A stretch of DNA of 64,000 nt, taken from assembly GCA_022606425.2 (NCBI GenBank), contig JAHDVF020001507.1:656722-720721 (forward strand), read 5' to 3'. A program made the translations under genes and the position numbers. Position 1 is the first letter of the stretch. Every line of letters starts with the position of its first letter. The stretch is from Lepidostoma basale. Its lineage: Eukaryota > Arthropoda > Insecta > Trichoptera > Lepidostomatidae. Positions 44,798 to 55,203 of the stretch are shown piece by piece. Below the pieces are notes generated by a model, which saw only the letters and a program-made list of their open reading frames with translations, was not told where the DNA came from and did no database searches.

Positions 44798-45037
44798 CAC
44801 GTTGACTTCGGAACACTAGCTGGGACAGTGGTAAGGGAAGAACCCAAATGGCGGACCCCTGTCCGGGTTAGGCCCGGTTCGGTTTTAAGTAAGTAGGAGT
44901 GGGTTTAGCTGTCAGGGAAAGGTTCATCAGTTCCTACTTACTTAAAACCAAACAGTATAGGGCCCGACCTGGACAGGGGTCCACCGTTTGGGTTCTCCAC
45001 TTAACACTGTCTTGGTCAGTGCTCCGCAGTCAACGTG
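44798..45037. repeat. Long-hairpin MITE, 240 bp
   Basis: The arms, about 110 bp each, are inverted copies: CACGTTGACTTCGGAACACT, GAACCCAAATGGCGGACCCC, GGTTTTAAGTAAGTAGGA and TCCTACTTACTTAAAACC, GGGGTCCACCGTTTGGGTTC, GCTCCGCAGTCAACGTG. Unusually GC-rich for the neighbourhood. The duplication at the target is unclear (TTAAAA-like on both sides). Confidence 0.85.
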
Positions 45038-46330
45038 TTAAAAAATTTATAGATTATTACAATTGAAAGTATCATTCCTAGTTCAGTCATTTCCAGAAAA
45101 CAAAAGAATCTGAGAATCAAGAAACTATTTTTATTTATAAATGTTAAACCCTTTCCAGTCTGCAGAGAAATTTGTGCCATTTGCATGTAGATGCAATGTT
45201 TTAAACAAGCACAGGAATTATATAACTTGCCATAGAACATTTTAATTCCATTAGAAATTTAACTAATTATAAATGAAATAAAATATAAGAATATCTGGTG
45301 TGGCAGGCAAAATGGGTTTTGAAATAAATTTATGAAAGATTAACTAGAAAAAGTATATTAATAAATAAATCATGCTTCAATGTTGTCTTCTTTCATTCCA
45401 GTTTTAGATATACCAAAGTTTCTACATCAACAATTTGAATGTTAATAAGAACAATACACTAAAATAGAAAATATAGAGTGTATCACAGAAAATGAAAAAT
45501 ATTTTAATAGCTTATATTTGATCAATTTTTCAGGATGCATATATGTAAAAATATGTAATTTAGTATGCATTATAGAATCAAAGACACAATAGTTTTTTTA
45601 AAGCCATTCTCAATGCAACCTTAAATTATTTTCCATTTGGCATGACACAATAGGTAGAAGAGAATATTAAGAATCAAAGAAATTTCATATGAAAAAGAAT
45701 AAAAAGTTTTTTAAGTAAATTAAAAAATAGAAAATATATTTATGTATATCAAAAAGAGAAGGGATTCATTTTTTTTATATTTCACAGGTGATCAGAATAT
45801 AACGTAATAAACATATTTTAATAAAATATTGAAAATATTATAATTAGCAATAATTTGAAAATAACTTATGTAACCCTGTTTAAAAAAATATTGATTATTG
45901 TTAGATTATTATTATTGAGATCATCGATATTTATACATAGCCTTGTAGAACATATTTTTATTTAAATATATAATTAAATCATAATTATTTTACAACCACC
46001 TAGTACCTCATTCTCCCATGCAAGAATTTTCTATGTAGGGATGCATAAGTATCATACTATTAAATTTACATATATTTTTTATAACTAGGGGATGAATTCA
46101 TTTAAAAAATAAAAATGCAAGTTAAAAATATAATACTGAACTATATAACGCATGATTACTATGTATGAAAACTATTGATATGAAAAATAAATAAAAACAT
46201 TGCAAAATAAAATTTAAAGGAAAAAAAATATACGTTTTTTTTTTAAATAAATAATAAGTATATTTTGTAGCATTGAATGGAAATGTTATGTTGTGAATAT
46301 ATCCGTTTGTATAAATATAGATTGAATTAT
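45038..46330. other. Very AT-rich spacer
   Basis: Nothing recognised in about 1.3 kb. Confidence 0.55.
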
Positions 46331-46334
46331 TTGA

Positions 46335-46915
46335 CGATTTTTTTTATGAATCAAAACAATGTTTTATTTTTTCACTTTTGAGTTTATTTTTCTCGACACA
46401 TAAGGAAGATTGTAAGGCAGATGATTGCAACATAGGTAAAATTAAAAAAAGATTCCCTGAGATGGTTTAGACATATGGAACAAATGTACGAGAGAATAAT
46501 GGTTAAAATGTTGTATACAAGCAGTGTGAGTGGAAAGAGAAGCCGTGGAAGAACAAGGAAAATGTGGCATGACCAAATTAATCAAATACTGAAAGGCGGC
46601 CACATTCGAAGTCAGAAAAATCGACGAGCAGGTATGTCAGGATAGAACAGTATGGCAGTCTATCCTCTCTGCCTACCCCTCTGGAGGAAGGGCGTGATGG
46701 TTAGTTAGTTAGACACATTTATAAGGTTTTATACATTCATCATCGGGAGAATGGTATAAACCGTTGTTCTTTTTCTAATTAATATCATTCTCTAAAACCT
46801 TCAAAACATCTCAAGAAAAATAAAGTCAAATGTGGAAATAATAGTTTTAATTCATTTAAAAAAATCGTCATTGTGGAAATCCCCAGTGTTTTACAGCTTA
46901 AGTTTATCAGAAATT
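46335..46915. repeat. FB2 fold-back element split by LINE-A
   Basis: The left arm (GACGATTTTTTTTATGAATC, TTTTGAGTTTATTTTTCTCG) and the right part (CATTCATCATCGGGAGAATG, AAAACATCTCAAGAAAAATA, TTAATTCATTTAAAAAAATC) enclose a LINE-A insertion. Confidence 0.8.
46402..46711 (+). mobile_element. LINE-A insertion in FB2, 7-bp duplication
   Basis: GACACAT flanks (46,395-46,401 and 46,712-46,718). The insert has RWFRHMEQMYE, VKMLYTSSVSGKRS, RGRTRKMWHDQINQILK and VCQDRTVW blocks, with a deletion that removes the CMNVEE block, then (TTAG) tail. Confidence 0.85.
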
Positions 46916-47054
46916 GAATAATTTGCAAGTATTTTAATATAAACATTATGAAATTCAGAATTTCACTTGGAATTACTATTTTATAAAAACATTTTCTAAT
47001 TGAGTATTATTGGTAGCAAAAAGATCAGAAATATTCAGATGTTAACCAATATAG

Positions 47055-47330
47055 AACAAACAAACCATCACGCCGTTTCTCCGCAGGGGTAGGCAGAAAG
47101 AATGGACCGCCACACTACTATATCCTGACACACCTCTCTAGCTTCCACCACATTCATATAACGAGTCATACACGCAAGTCGATTCTTCCGACTTCTAACA
47201 TGACCAACCTTTTTGGTCATGCCATATTTTGCTCGTTCTACCTCAACTCTGTACTCCATTTACATAATTAACGTATACTTTTTTAACCATTCTTCCTCCA
47301 TCCATGCACTCCATGCGCAAATATAAACAA
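47055..47330 (-). mobile_element. LINE-A 3' fragment with internal deletion
   Basis: The tail is reduced to ACAAACAAACC; minus-strand blocks are VGHVRSRKNRLACMTRYMN and WRSILSAYPCGETA. The KTWHDQINQ region is shortened. Confidence 0.75.
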
Positions 47331-47746
47331 GGATAACCTAACATACCCTAGCCAAACTTATTTATGGTTAAAGCAAGATACACAATGGAATATAGTGAAA
47401 TCATAACATTTTATCACAAATTCTATTTATTATATTATTAAAAATAACAAATATTAAATTTTAAATATACTCCTTAATATGAATTGTACTGCCATCTGTG
47501 TAAGTAAGACTAAACTATTTATCTGTGTTTACTCACAAGTCCTGTCAGAATTCCTAAATCGTTAATTTCGAAACCTAGAAGTCCCGTCATTGAATTATAA
47601 TTGAATTTTACAAGTTTTTTTTTATAAAATGGTCACATAACAAAATGAGACAGAGTTTTCAGAGACAATTTTTCCCGCGATTCATAAATCAACACAAACA
47701 CCATCATCAGGGTGAATTTTAAAAATATGTATGTGAAAGTCTAGAA
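47331..47746. other. AT-rich spacer
   Basis: Nothing recognised. Confidence 0.5.
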
Positions 47747-48218
47747 CAGTGGTTCCCAAAGTGGTCTATATCCGATTTCGACTTGCAAGGGGTCCAAGAC
47801 AAGTGAAAACTATGAGATGTAAATGGGAGTCTACGAGATGGTTCAAATAAATTGAAGCAGAATATTGAAATTTTGATAGTGTTTTTGTTTCGTTTTAGAA
47901 AAAAAAGCCTGAATTCGTTGTTGAACTTTTTTTTTTTACTCATTTGTGAAAATCAGAACAGCTACGTGACGTTAAACTTTTTGAGAATGTCGCGGAGGCT
48001 GGTACAATTTTCACGAATAAGCAAAACAAAGAAAGGTGGACAACGAATTCCAGATTCTTTTCCTATTGGCCAGATTTTGCTTTGCTGTCAGCTTAAAAAA
48101 CTCATTTTATAGCAATAGATGATTCTGTAAAAAAAATCGATATTACGAAAGCAGGTTTGCACAAAATAAAAGAAATCCGCAGTGGGTCTGAAGGGACAAA
48201 AAAGTTTGGGTACCTCTG
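47747..48218. mobile_element. hAT-M2 MITE, 472 bp
   Basis: Ends CAGTGGTTCCCAAAGTGGTC and AAAAGTTTGGGTACCTCTG. The flanks share TCTAGA (GTCTAGAA and TCTAGAGT, shifted by one). The interior contains GAGAATGTCGCGGAGGCTGG and an AAAATCGATATTACGAAAGC stretch, reference for the split copy at 27,691. Confidence 0.82.
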
Positions 48219-48779
48219 TCTAGAGTTATCCATAATATGTATATACAAAATTACAGTCCCAAATATATTTTTTTAAATGATTTTGTATGTTTTTTAATGC
48301 TTTTATGTAAATGTATATTAACCCTTTGAGAGAAGTGTTATATTATTATAAATAATTAAAAATTATGTTTACTTTACTATGTATGTATACATTTTTAAAC
48401 AATTTTAAAGTGTCACATTAGTAAAAAATAATTAAAAATAATGTGTTATTATATCAAATTTAAATTGGCACAATTTACCGCAATATCAATGTCATAACGT
48501 TCTATGTAAACAATGAATAAATCAAAAATAATGTTAATTTTAAGTGCATCAAAAATGCTTTGCATACAATAAATAAAATTATGATTTTTGACTATACACA
48601 GATCTGAAAGGGTTAAAATAAAACAGTAGAGTATAATTGTGTACACCAACATGCAACTACCGTGCAAAATAATAAAAACAAAATGTCTACTGGTTGTCCA
48701 ATAACTTTATTGTGTAAAAGTGAAAAATGATTAAAAAAAATAATACATAAACATAAAAATACATAATTAATACAAAAGA
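48219..48779. other. AT-rich spacer
   Basis: Nothing recognised. Confidence 0.5.
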
Positions 48780-48902
48780 AAACATTCGTTTTCTAGAAGT
48801 TTTATTATATTTTGTGGGAATGGCTTTTTTTTTCGCCTTGTTAAAGCGTAATCAAATGACATTTGATAATGCCTACATGTCAAACATTCGATAATGCTTT
48901 AA

Positions 48903-49423
48903 CCCTTATAGTCCGGCTGGCTACAAAGTAGTGGAAGAAAATCGGGCGCGATGTTTTGGTTTCATTTATAAACAACATTTTCAATGTTACATATTTATAT
49001 ATTTGTTTTCTTAAACTCAAAATGAAACAAAAAAGTTTGATTATTCTTATAAGATAAAAAATGTATAACATTTGACTTCTTCTCCTTCTTCTTCTTCTTC
49101 CTAGCCTTCCCTCCACTGTTGGATTTAGGCCTCTTCCATCTGTCTCCATTTTTCTCTATCCTGCGCCGCTTCAATCCATTTATTCCCGGCGACCACAACA
49201 ATATTGTCGGCCCATCTCTTCTGTGGCCGACCGACACCCCTTTTGTTTTCCCATGGCCACCACTTTAAGACTTAGGGAGTCCATCTCGAACATTTGACTT
49301 ATTTGATATTTTTATGTATTTCGTGTGAAGAGTAATTTAATTGTTTACAAGAGTGTTCCGATGTTTCAAATTCTCGCCGGCATAAGGGAGCAATTCGCGA
49401 AAATCTTAGCCGGCCTTTAAGGG
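48903..49423. mobile_element. piggyBac-like MITE, carries an RTE-E insertion
   Basis: Starts CCCTTATAGTCCGGCTGGCT after TTAA and ends GCCGGCCTTTAAGGG before TTAT, an eroded TTAA. It is the inverse of 53,062-53,560. Interrupted at 49,079-49,288. Confidence 0.8.
49079..49288 (-). mobile_element. RTE-E 3' end insertion, 12-bp duplication
   Basis: AACATTTGACTT flanks exactly (49,067-49,078 and 49,289-49,300). On the minus strand it reads WADNIVVVAGNKWIEAAQD, REKWRQMEEA, a stop in place of Tyr, IQQWREG, then a (GAA)n tail. 210 bp. Confidence 0.9.
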
Positions 49424-49519
49424 TTATGCAAGGCGACACATGTCATTTCCATTAAATATAATAAACTTTTAGAAAACAGACGTTTTTATATGTATTAATT
49501 ATTTAATATGGAGGTTTAC

Positions 49520-49744
49520 ATCATTGTTCAAGAAACAATAAATAAAAATATATAAGGTATATCAAAATGGTGCCACCTGGAGCAGTCAATAAATAATACA
49601 TAATGTAACAACATGAATAATAAATAAAGGACTACTGATAGTTAACACAACAGAAAAAGCAATCGGATAACAATGTATGAGAGGCGAAATAATATTGATA
49701 ATGTACACATGTAATAGCTACATAAAACAAGCAAAAATAATGTC
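49520..49744. other. AT-rich spacer
   Basis: Nothing recognised. Confidence 0.5.
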
Positions 49745-50306
49745 GGGTGCAACCATCAATCCACCACTATGGAAGTGCAATGATACTACAATCCTCAGAC
49801 CCAGAACAAGATAACAGAATTTCTTGTGACGATTTAAGCTTTTTTTTAATAATAGTTAAAGCACTACGTGGAATGGCACCAAGTTATATATCCAAACTCT
49901 GTATAACGGACAGCCTAAATACAAGGAAATCGACACTTCGCTCAGTGAACTCCTCGGCAATAGGAAGATTAGTTGAGCAGAAGCTTTGCCCTAGAACAAA
50001 TTACGGGGATCGAGCCTTTGCGGTAGCCGGTCCATCGGCTTGTAACAATCTCCCTTCACACCTTAGATGCATAAATGATCCGACAGATTTCAAATCTAAG
50101 TTGAAAACCAATCTTTTGTGTATTTCATACCCAACTTAAAACTTGTATATTTTGTTCTTTTATACTTTCTAACCGATCGCGAATATCAGATGCAGCGTTC
50201 ACATTAAGATTTTTAAATTTAAAACACGTCTTAATGCGCACTTGAGGTGATTACATCACAAAAACGGCGCTTTAAAAGTTAGCACATTATTATTATTATT
50301 ATTTAT
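49745..50306 (+). mobile_element. CR1/L2-like LINE 3' end with (ATT)n tail
   Basis: Frame 49747-50139: IVKALRGMAPSYISKLCI, then STLRSVNSSAIGRLVEQKLC, RTNYGDRAFAVAGPSACNNL, PSHLRCINDPTDFKSKLKT. This is the standard C-terminus of CR1/L2-group LINEs. A short UTR and TTATTATTATTATTATTTA at 50,287-50,305 mark the true 3' end. Frame intact over 100 codons. Confidence 0.85.
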
Positions 50307-50319
50307 TAAAGTTCTGATC

Positions 50320-50765
50320 AACCTGAAAAGAAAAGTTTGGGAAGCGTGTGTTCTGCCAGTTGCTACTTATGGCCTCGAAACTATAACATTGTCCAAACAA
50401 AGTGCCGAGAGAGTGCGACCCAAAGAGCCATGGAAAGAGCCATGTTAGGAATAAGTCTAAGAGACTGAGTCAGAAACAATATGATGAGAGAAAAAAACAA
50501 AAGGTCACTGGCATCATCCACCGGATAGAGACTCTAAAGTGGCAATGCGCAGGTCACGTAGCCAAAAGCTCGGACGAAAAATGGACAAGACTGCGAACTT
50601 GGACGGCAAAGAGAAGTGCAGGGCGACCGCAACTACGGTATAAGGATGACCTGTACAGACATGTTGGAATAACCTGGATACAGTCTGCGCAAGACAAAGT
50701 GACGTGGAAGCAAATGGAAGAGGCCTTTGTCCAGGAGTGGACGGGAATAGGCTGAAGAAAAAAAA
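50320..50765 (+). mobile_element. RTE-E-like 3' fragment
   Basis: VWEACVLPVATYGLETITLS, a frameshift, then IHRIETLKWQCAGHVAKSS, TAKRSAGRPQLRYKDDLYR, and MEEAFVQEWTGIG plus stop. RT thumb to C-terminus; the catalytic core is absent. Confidence 0.82.
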
Positions 50766-50798
50766 TTAATTAATGTTTATGGTGAATTAAAACTTAAA

Positions 50799-50995
50799 CT
50801 AACTAACCATTATGCCGTTTCTCCGAATGGGTAAGCAAAAAGGACGGACTACCACTGCTTTGGCCTGACATACCTCTTGAGCTTCCTGTATATTCATGCA
50901 TCGTAACACGCACGCTCGTCTTATTTTTCAATTTCGAATGTCGCCATCTTATTGTGATTTATTAATTCGGTCATGCCATACTTTCCTCGGCTTCT
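50799..50995 (-). mobile_element. LINE-A 3' fragment
   Basis: AACTAACTAACCATTATGCC, then the degenerate terminal ORF to the WHDQINQ-like block (TCATGCCATACTTTCCTCGG). Confidence 0.7.
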
Positions 50996-51213
50996 GAATT
51001 AAGTTTGAGTATCAAAATGTATTGAGAATGTTATAGTCATTGCACTTGCATAGTAATACTATAAAATAATACTAATAAATAAAACCCAACCCCTTATAAC
51101 TAAATCAACAGTAAAAAATGGATGGCATAAACTTACAAAAATATAATAAAAAAAAGCATAAATTCAAATAGACACGAACAGGAATTTTCGAGTAAAAAAA
51201 CATTTAAATATCG

Positions 51214-51612
51214 TCAATCGAAGGTGTCTAGAACTTTACTCATAGCCAAATAAGCCTCGTCAGTGTCAAATCTCAGAAAACACCTTTTAAAAGTATTTTC
51301 GTGCACCCAATTGAAAAATTGTTTGACTCTATCGATGTGAGAAGCGGCATCGCAGCAATTGCCGCATTTCAACGTCGCTTCCGAACCGGAATGCATACAG
51401 AACAAGGACTTCAAGCACTGACCGCAGTTGGTCTGGCATTGGTCGAAACACTGCGAGTAAGGGTAGTACTCGATGTAATCGATGGAAGACCGAAGGTCCT
51501 TTTCGACGACAGTGTACCGCCGCCACTGGCAGTTCTCGCGCACGTTGCGATAAGCTTTGAGGCAAGACCTCCCCGCCACCGATAATATACATTCCCGCCC
51601 CGACCGTCTCAC
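51214..51612 (-). CDS. Cys-rich open extension beyond a scrib donor
   Basis: After GAG|GTGAGA the scribble frame stays open for 132 codons to a TGA. Twelve Cys are present, clustered as NCQWRRYTVV, SQCFDQCQTNCGQC, LFCMHSG and LKCGNCCDAAS, followed by FFNWVHENTFKRC and DEAYLAMSKVLDTFD. From about CLKAYRN onward third positions are mostly G or C and amino-acid use is protein-like, unlike flanking intron. I do not recognise the family. Two readings: (1) intron retention gives a short Scribble ending in this domain; (2) it is an exon of a nested minus-strand gene whose other exon I cannot see. A nearby in-frame Met (MPEGKE, 51,628-51,630) could also start it. No strong polyadenylation signal within 200 bp downstream. 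Confidence 0.6.
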   Translation of the reverse strand: MRRSGRECILSVAGRSCLKAYRNVRENCQWRRYTVVEKDLRSSIDYIEYYPYSQCFDQCQTNCGQCLKSLFCMHSGSEATLKCGNCCDAASHIDRVKQFFNWVHENTFKRCFLRFDTDEAYLAMSKVLDTFD

Positions 51613-51731
51613 CTCTTTTCCTTCCGGCATGTCGTCGGTGAACTTGACGGAGTGTGTCCTTGACGCCTCGCGCTCTTCCCAGCCGTCCGAATCTGATTCT
51701 GCATTATCGTTGAGGCCGGATCTTCGCTTTT
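51613..51731 (-). CDS. scrib: scribble exon (LAP-specific region)
   Basis: Codes for (E)KRRSGLNDNAESDSDG, WEEREASRTHSVKFTDD, MPEGKE. The acceptor is TGTGGTACAG and the donor GAG|GTGAGA. It begins two bases into a codon, which fits the exon ending at 55,114, and ends in phase 0, which fits 17,443. The WEEREASRTHSVKFTD block is a conserved Scribble landmark. The frame continues open past the donor (see the Cys-rich extension), so the donor is supported by consensus and by the landmark TPHPKELKAKA in the next exon. Confidence 0.93.
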
Positions 51732-51739
51732 CTGTACCA

Positions 51740-52595
51740 CAAAACAAAACATTAATTAAAACATATCCATATTTAATTATTTACATCTATGGAAGTTTTA
51801 CAACCAATAAAACACAAAAGATTTTAACCCTTTGATAAGTATACTCCATATTTATATCTTTCACGTGTTATTAATTTTCTCATTAAAAAAAAAGACAAAC
51901 ACCAAGGATTTAAATCAACTGTAATACAATTTCCAGTATGAGCAGAAAATAGCTCATTATTATGAAGGAATCTGGTTGTATCTAGGCTCGAACCCAAGTC
52001 CCCTGGATCAGGAATCAAGTGTTCTGTCTCATAGGCCACCGCACCGTTTTTATAAAAATAAAATAATCAAATAATTTAACCATTTACGAACTTGAATACG
52101 GTCTTATTTGTAAGAAATTCTATAAAATTTATATTTGTGACTAAAAATACAACTGGGACACTATTATCCAAATACGAATCAAAGGGCTAATTATCTCATT
52201 AATCTACAAACACGCAAACTTTTTATAGATAGATAAAATTACTCTATATTTTTGGAAGGTTCTGTAAAGTGGAAGTTAATACAGAAGATATTCATTTGAA
52301 AGGAAATACTAGCGTACATAGATTCAGAAAGTTTATAAAAGATATACAAGGACACAAATAGCTTAATCGATTTTATTATCAAAATTTATTTGTAGAACTA
52401 CCTAACATCCAAAGGGGAAGATAGATATAAAATAGAGAAGATACAATAGTGTTTAGATGGAGATTTTGATAAAAAAAAAATTAACCATAACTAAATTATA
52501 TAAATTTAATTTAATAATGACAAAACGCATCAAATTTTTTATATAGCAATATAAAATGAAAGAAAAAAACTTTCTAACTAGATAGGATTATCTCT
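51740..52595. other. AT-rich intron
   Basis: No repeat boundary or exon recognised. Confidence 0.5.
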
Positions 52596-52990
52596 AGCAA
52601 CTGACTAACTAACTAACCACCACGCCGCTTCTCCTAAGGGGTAGGCAGAGAAGATGGACTGCCGAACTGTCTTACAAACCTTTTCTATATTCATATATCA
52701 TAACACGCCTTTTATTAATTGATTAATTTGGTCAACCATTCTTCTCTCATCCATTCATTCCATATATCAAAACCATCTAAGTAATCATTTTTTAATTTTA
52801 ATTTGGACTTAAATCATCTGCCTTACGTTCCTTCCTTATTTCTTTGTTAAGTATTCAATTTATTTTCCTGCACATTCTTCTACGCGATCCAAGCATCACT
52901 TCCATATTATTTGGCACTACTCTAACCAACTCCATCATGTACTGCCATCTTCATTTTAGTGGATATATATTTCTATTTTAAATGAAGAAG
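52596..52990 (-). mobile_element. Degenerate LINE-A 3' fragment
   Basis: Tail AACTGACTAACTAACTAACC; scattered blocks for the CMNVE, RWFxHMERM-like and EVRKECKADD-like regions. Many indels; an old copy. Confidence 0.65.
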
Positions 52991-53061
52991 ACTCTTCCTA
53001 ACCACTGACAGTCAGTACATTTCAGTTTTGTGTGTTAACCTCTTGAGTAGTAAGATATTAA

Positions 53062-53560
53062 CCCTTAAAGGCTGGCTAAGATTTTCGCGAAATGCTCCCT
53101 CAAGCCGGCGAGAATTAGAAACATAGGAATGCTCTTGTAAACAATTAAATTACTCTTCACACAAAATACATTAAAATATCAAATAAATTGTATCATTCCG
53201 TTGATAACTAATCAGTAAATACACTCAAAATCAAAGATTCCGACACAGTATGAGAAACCAAAGCTTCGTAGCTCGGCGGTAACACAATTGTGTGAGATGA
53301 TTAGCCGCGAGCCGTGATCCGTATGGGACACGCATTACAATAAAATTAAATATTTGAAAAAAAAGGATGAAAGTTTAACTCTAAATCAGAGAAAATACAT
53401 GAGTGTATATAATAGACATTTTTAATTTTGATCCGCAGTAGTAAATTTACGAGATATTACACATTAAACACAGAGAATATATGCGGACTACCATTGTAGC
53501 CGACAGGCCTTTTGAACCGATTTTCTTTGACTGCTATTGTAGCCAGCCGGACTATAAGGG
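53062..53560. mobile_element. piggyBac-like MITE, 499 bp
   Basis: TTAA on both sides (53,058-53,061 and 53,561-53,564). Ends CCCTTAAAGGCTGGCT and AGCCAGCCGGACTATAAGGG are imperfect inverted repeats. No transposase. Confidence 0.88.
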
Positions 53561-53764
53561 TTAATGACATTTACACTAACCGATATAGCATAATTTAATT
53601 TTGTGTACACCAATAGATGTCGCTAGTAGTCCAAATTTTAGCATTATCTGGGAATATTTGAGAAATTATAAATGTTCCCAAAACATGGGGCCATATCTGA
53701 CCATGTATTCAAAGCCCCACGGTTGGGGCAGTACGCACGGAGAGGTTAACCTGATAACAAACAT

Positions 53765-53910
53765 CCAAGTTCCAAATCATCTAAATGACCCTTTCATTAT
53801 TTTGTTCATAACAATTTTCGTACTGAATTTATTTCTTACATTTTTATTTGACACTCGATCATCTACAGTTTATCAGTTACAGTCATCCTTCTTTTGCTAG
53901 TTCCATTTTT
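53765..53910 (-). mobile_element. LINE-A internal fragment
   Basis: CCAAATCATCTAAATGACCC, TTTCATTATTTTGTTCATAA and TCGATCATCTACAGTTTATC match the KGSLRWFG to YDRVSNA region of LINE-A. The tail is missing. Confidence 0.65.
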
Positions 53911-54489
53911 TTTTTAATTCTGCAGTTCTATCAGCTCGTCCTTTTGTCTTAAAGATAATCTTAAACATTCAGGCGACTGTAAATCTTTGAATTAAGATTT
54001 TTAAAAAAACAGGAACAAGATATAGACGAATTAAGAAAAATCCTCAAAGCCATGTGTCACATGAGTATTATGGACTGCAAGAAAACGATGCAATATTTTA
54101 GAATTCAATTTTTTGGTGTTCTTATTGATTTTCGTTCAGTGTATACTGTTGACAAATGATAGTCTCGAATTTAAAACATAGTTTATATAACAATGAAACA
54201 AGTATAATTACAATATAGATACATACACAAAATATATAGTGAGACAATATACAAACTATACAAACAGAAGCAACAACACACTATAACAGGGTGAGCCAAA
54301 AGCGTGGGGAAAGAAGAGACATACAGCAGACACTCGATTTACCAGGAATGGCTTAACATGGAAGACATAGAGATGCACATTAAATGTATTCTTGATTTGA
54401 TAATTGTCCCGATGAAGACATAGTGATGGGGAAGAAGCAGAAGGCGCTTTTCGAGATACGAGACTTGTTAAAAATGAAAACCCCACGAA
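53911..54489. other. AT-rich spacer
   Basis: Nothing recognised. Confidence 0.5.
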
Positions 54490-54615
54490 GCAAGAGACTA
54501 CATGGAAGCTTGCACAGAAGAGATCGAGGGATGGGTGGAAGTCATCATCCCAGGACAGTCCACCATCACAAACAGGTCATAAGACCTAGACCAAGAGGAA
54601 GAAGAAGAAAAACTA
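54490..54615 (+). mobile_element. RTE-C-like 3' end with (GAA)n tail
   Basis: GGAAGTCATCATCCCAGGAC and CAAACAGGTCATAAGACCTA, then GAGGAAGAAGAAGAAAAAC. Paralogue of 40,525-40,640. Confidence 0.7.
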
Positions 54616-54785
54616 TTTATTGTTTCTTGAACAAATAACTTTAAAAAAATCCAGTTAACGTAAGTCCCACATGGAAGGTGGACGGGCCTAGGGATTGTAT
54701 GAGCGAAGTTGATTAAAAGGCGCTGCTGCGTCCTATAACAACTTCGGGTAAGTGGTGGGTAACCTTCTACATTTCTTGAAAGTTT

Positions 54786-54820
54786 CCATCACGCCGTTTT
54801 CGCCGGAGGGGTATGTAAAA
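54786..54820 (-). mobile_element. LINE-A tip, about 35 bp
   Basis: CCATCACGCCGTTTTCGCCG followed by GAGGGGTATG. Only the stop-codon region survives. Confidence 0.5.
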
Positions 54821-54829
54821 CTCTATATT

Positions 54830-55025
54830 AAATAATAAATATGAATGAAAACATCTGTTTTCTAGAAGTTATATTATAATGTATGGGAATGAAATGTTTT
54901 GCCTTTCTAAAATATCATCAAATCCCATATCAAACATTCGATAATGCCTTGGAAAGGCGAAACGTGTCATTCCCATAAATTATAATAAATTTTATAGAAA
55001 ACAGACGTTTTGATTCGTATTAGTT
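54830..55025. repeat. FB1 fold-back element, complete
   Basis: Arms ACATCTGTTTTCTAGAAGTT, TGTATGGGAATGAAATGTTT, and the inverse AAACGTGTCATTCCCATAAA, TATAGAAAACAGACGTTTTG, around CATTCGATAATGCC. Lies 89 bp from the scrib exon end at 55,114. Confidence 0.85.
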
Positions 55026-55113
55026 AAGAAAAACTATCATAAAATTTATTTGTGCTGTCAATCCTGGTAAATCAAGAGTCCTTCCTGCCTCCGTGACAAG
55101 GGTTACCACTCAC

Positions 55114-55200
55114 CGTCGATCTTGTCCAAATCCTGGGAGCTGAAACGCTGGTCCGCCCGGTAGAGTCGCCCGCTGCCCCCGTGCGAGGAGTGCTCCAGCT
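55114..55200 (-). CDS. scrib: scribble exon (small linker exon)
   Basis: Reads (E)LEHSSHGGSGRLYRAD, then QRFSSQDLDKID plus one base. The acceptor has a long pyrimidine tract (CCCGCACCTCCTCCAG) and the donor is GACG|GTGAGT. The entry phase completes the codon left by the exon at 59,122; the exit phase is completed by the AA of the exon at 51,731. It is Ser/Gly-rich and disordered by composition. Assigned by phase and GC content; similarity alone would not identify it. The 61-codon frame with its own Met over the same bases (55,072-55,257) is a shadow. Confidence 0.85.
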
Positions 55201-55203
55201 CTG

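Larger units (their letters stand above)
48780..49515. repeat. FB1 fold-back element split by a piggyBac-like MITE
   Basis: The left arm (TCGTTTTCTAGAAGTTTTAT, GTGGGAATGGCTTTTTTTTT, CATTCGATAATGCTTTAA) and right arm (GCAAGGCGACACATGTCATT, AACTTTTAGAAAACAGACG) are inverted copies. The piggyBac-like unit lies between them. Confidence 0.78.
17444..51612 (-). other. 34-kb scribble intron
   Basis: Bounded by donor GAG|GTGAGA at 51,612 and acceptor CTGCAG at 17,444. The junction is in phase 0 and gives KE|TPFVRQ. I found no further scrib coding inside. It is filled with LINE, SINE and DNA-transposon fragments and a 101-bp tandem array. Confidence 0.8.

Noticed and set aside
51301..51585. 95-codon plus-strand frame opposite the Cys-rich extension
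   Set aside because: Its composition (Ala/Val/Arg-rich, no domain) looks like an antisense shadow of the G/C-ending minus-strand codons.
51329..51592. Second minus-strand frame over the same bases
   Set aside because: Starts in the intron side of the donor, Arg/Leu-rich, and does not connect to a splice site; a shadow.
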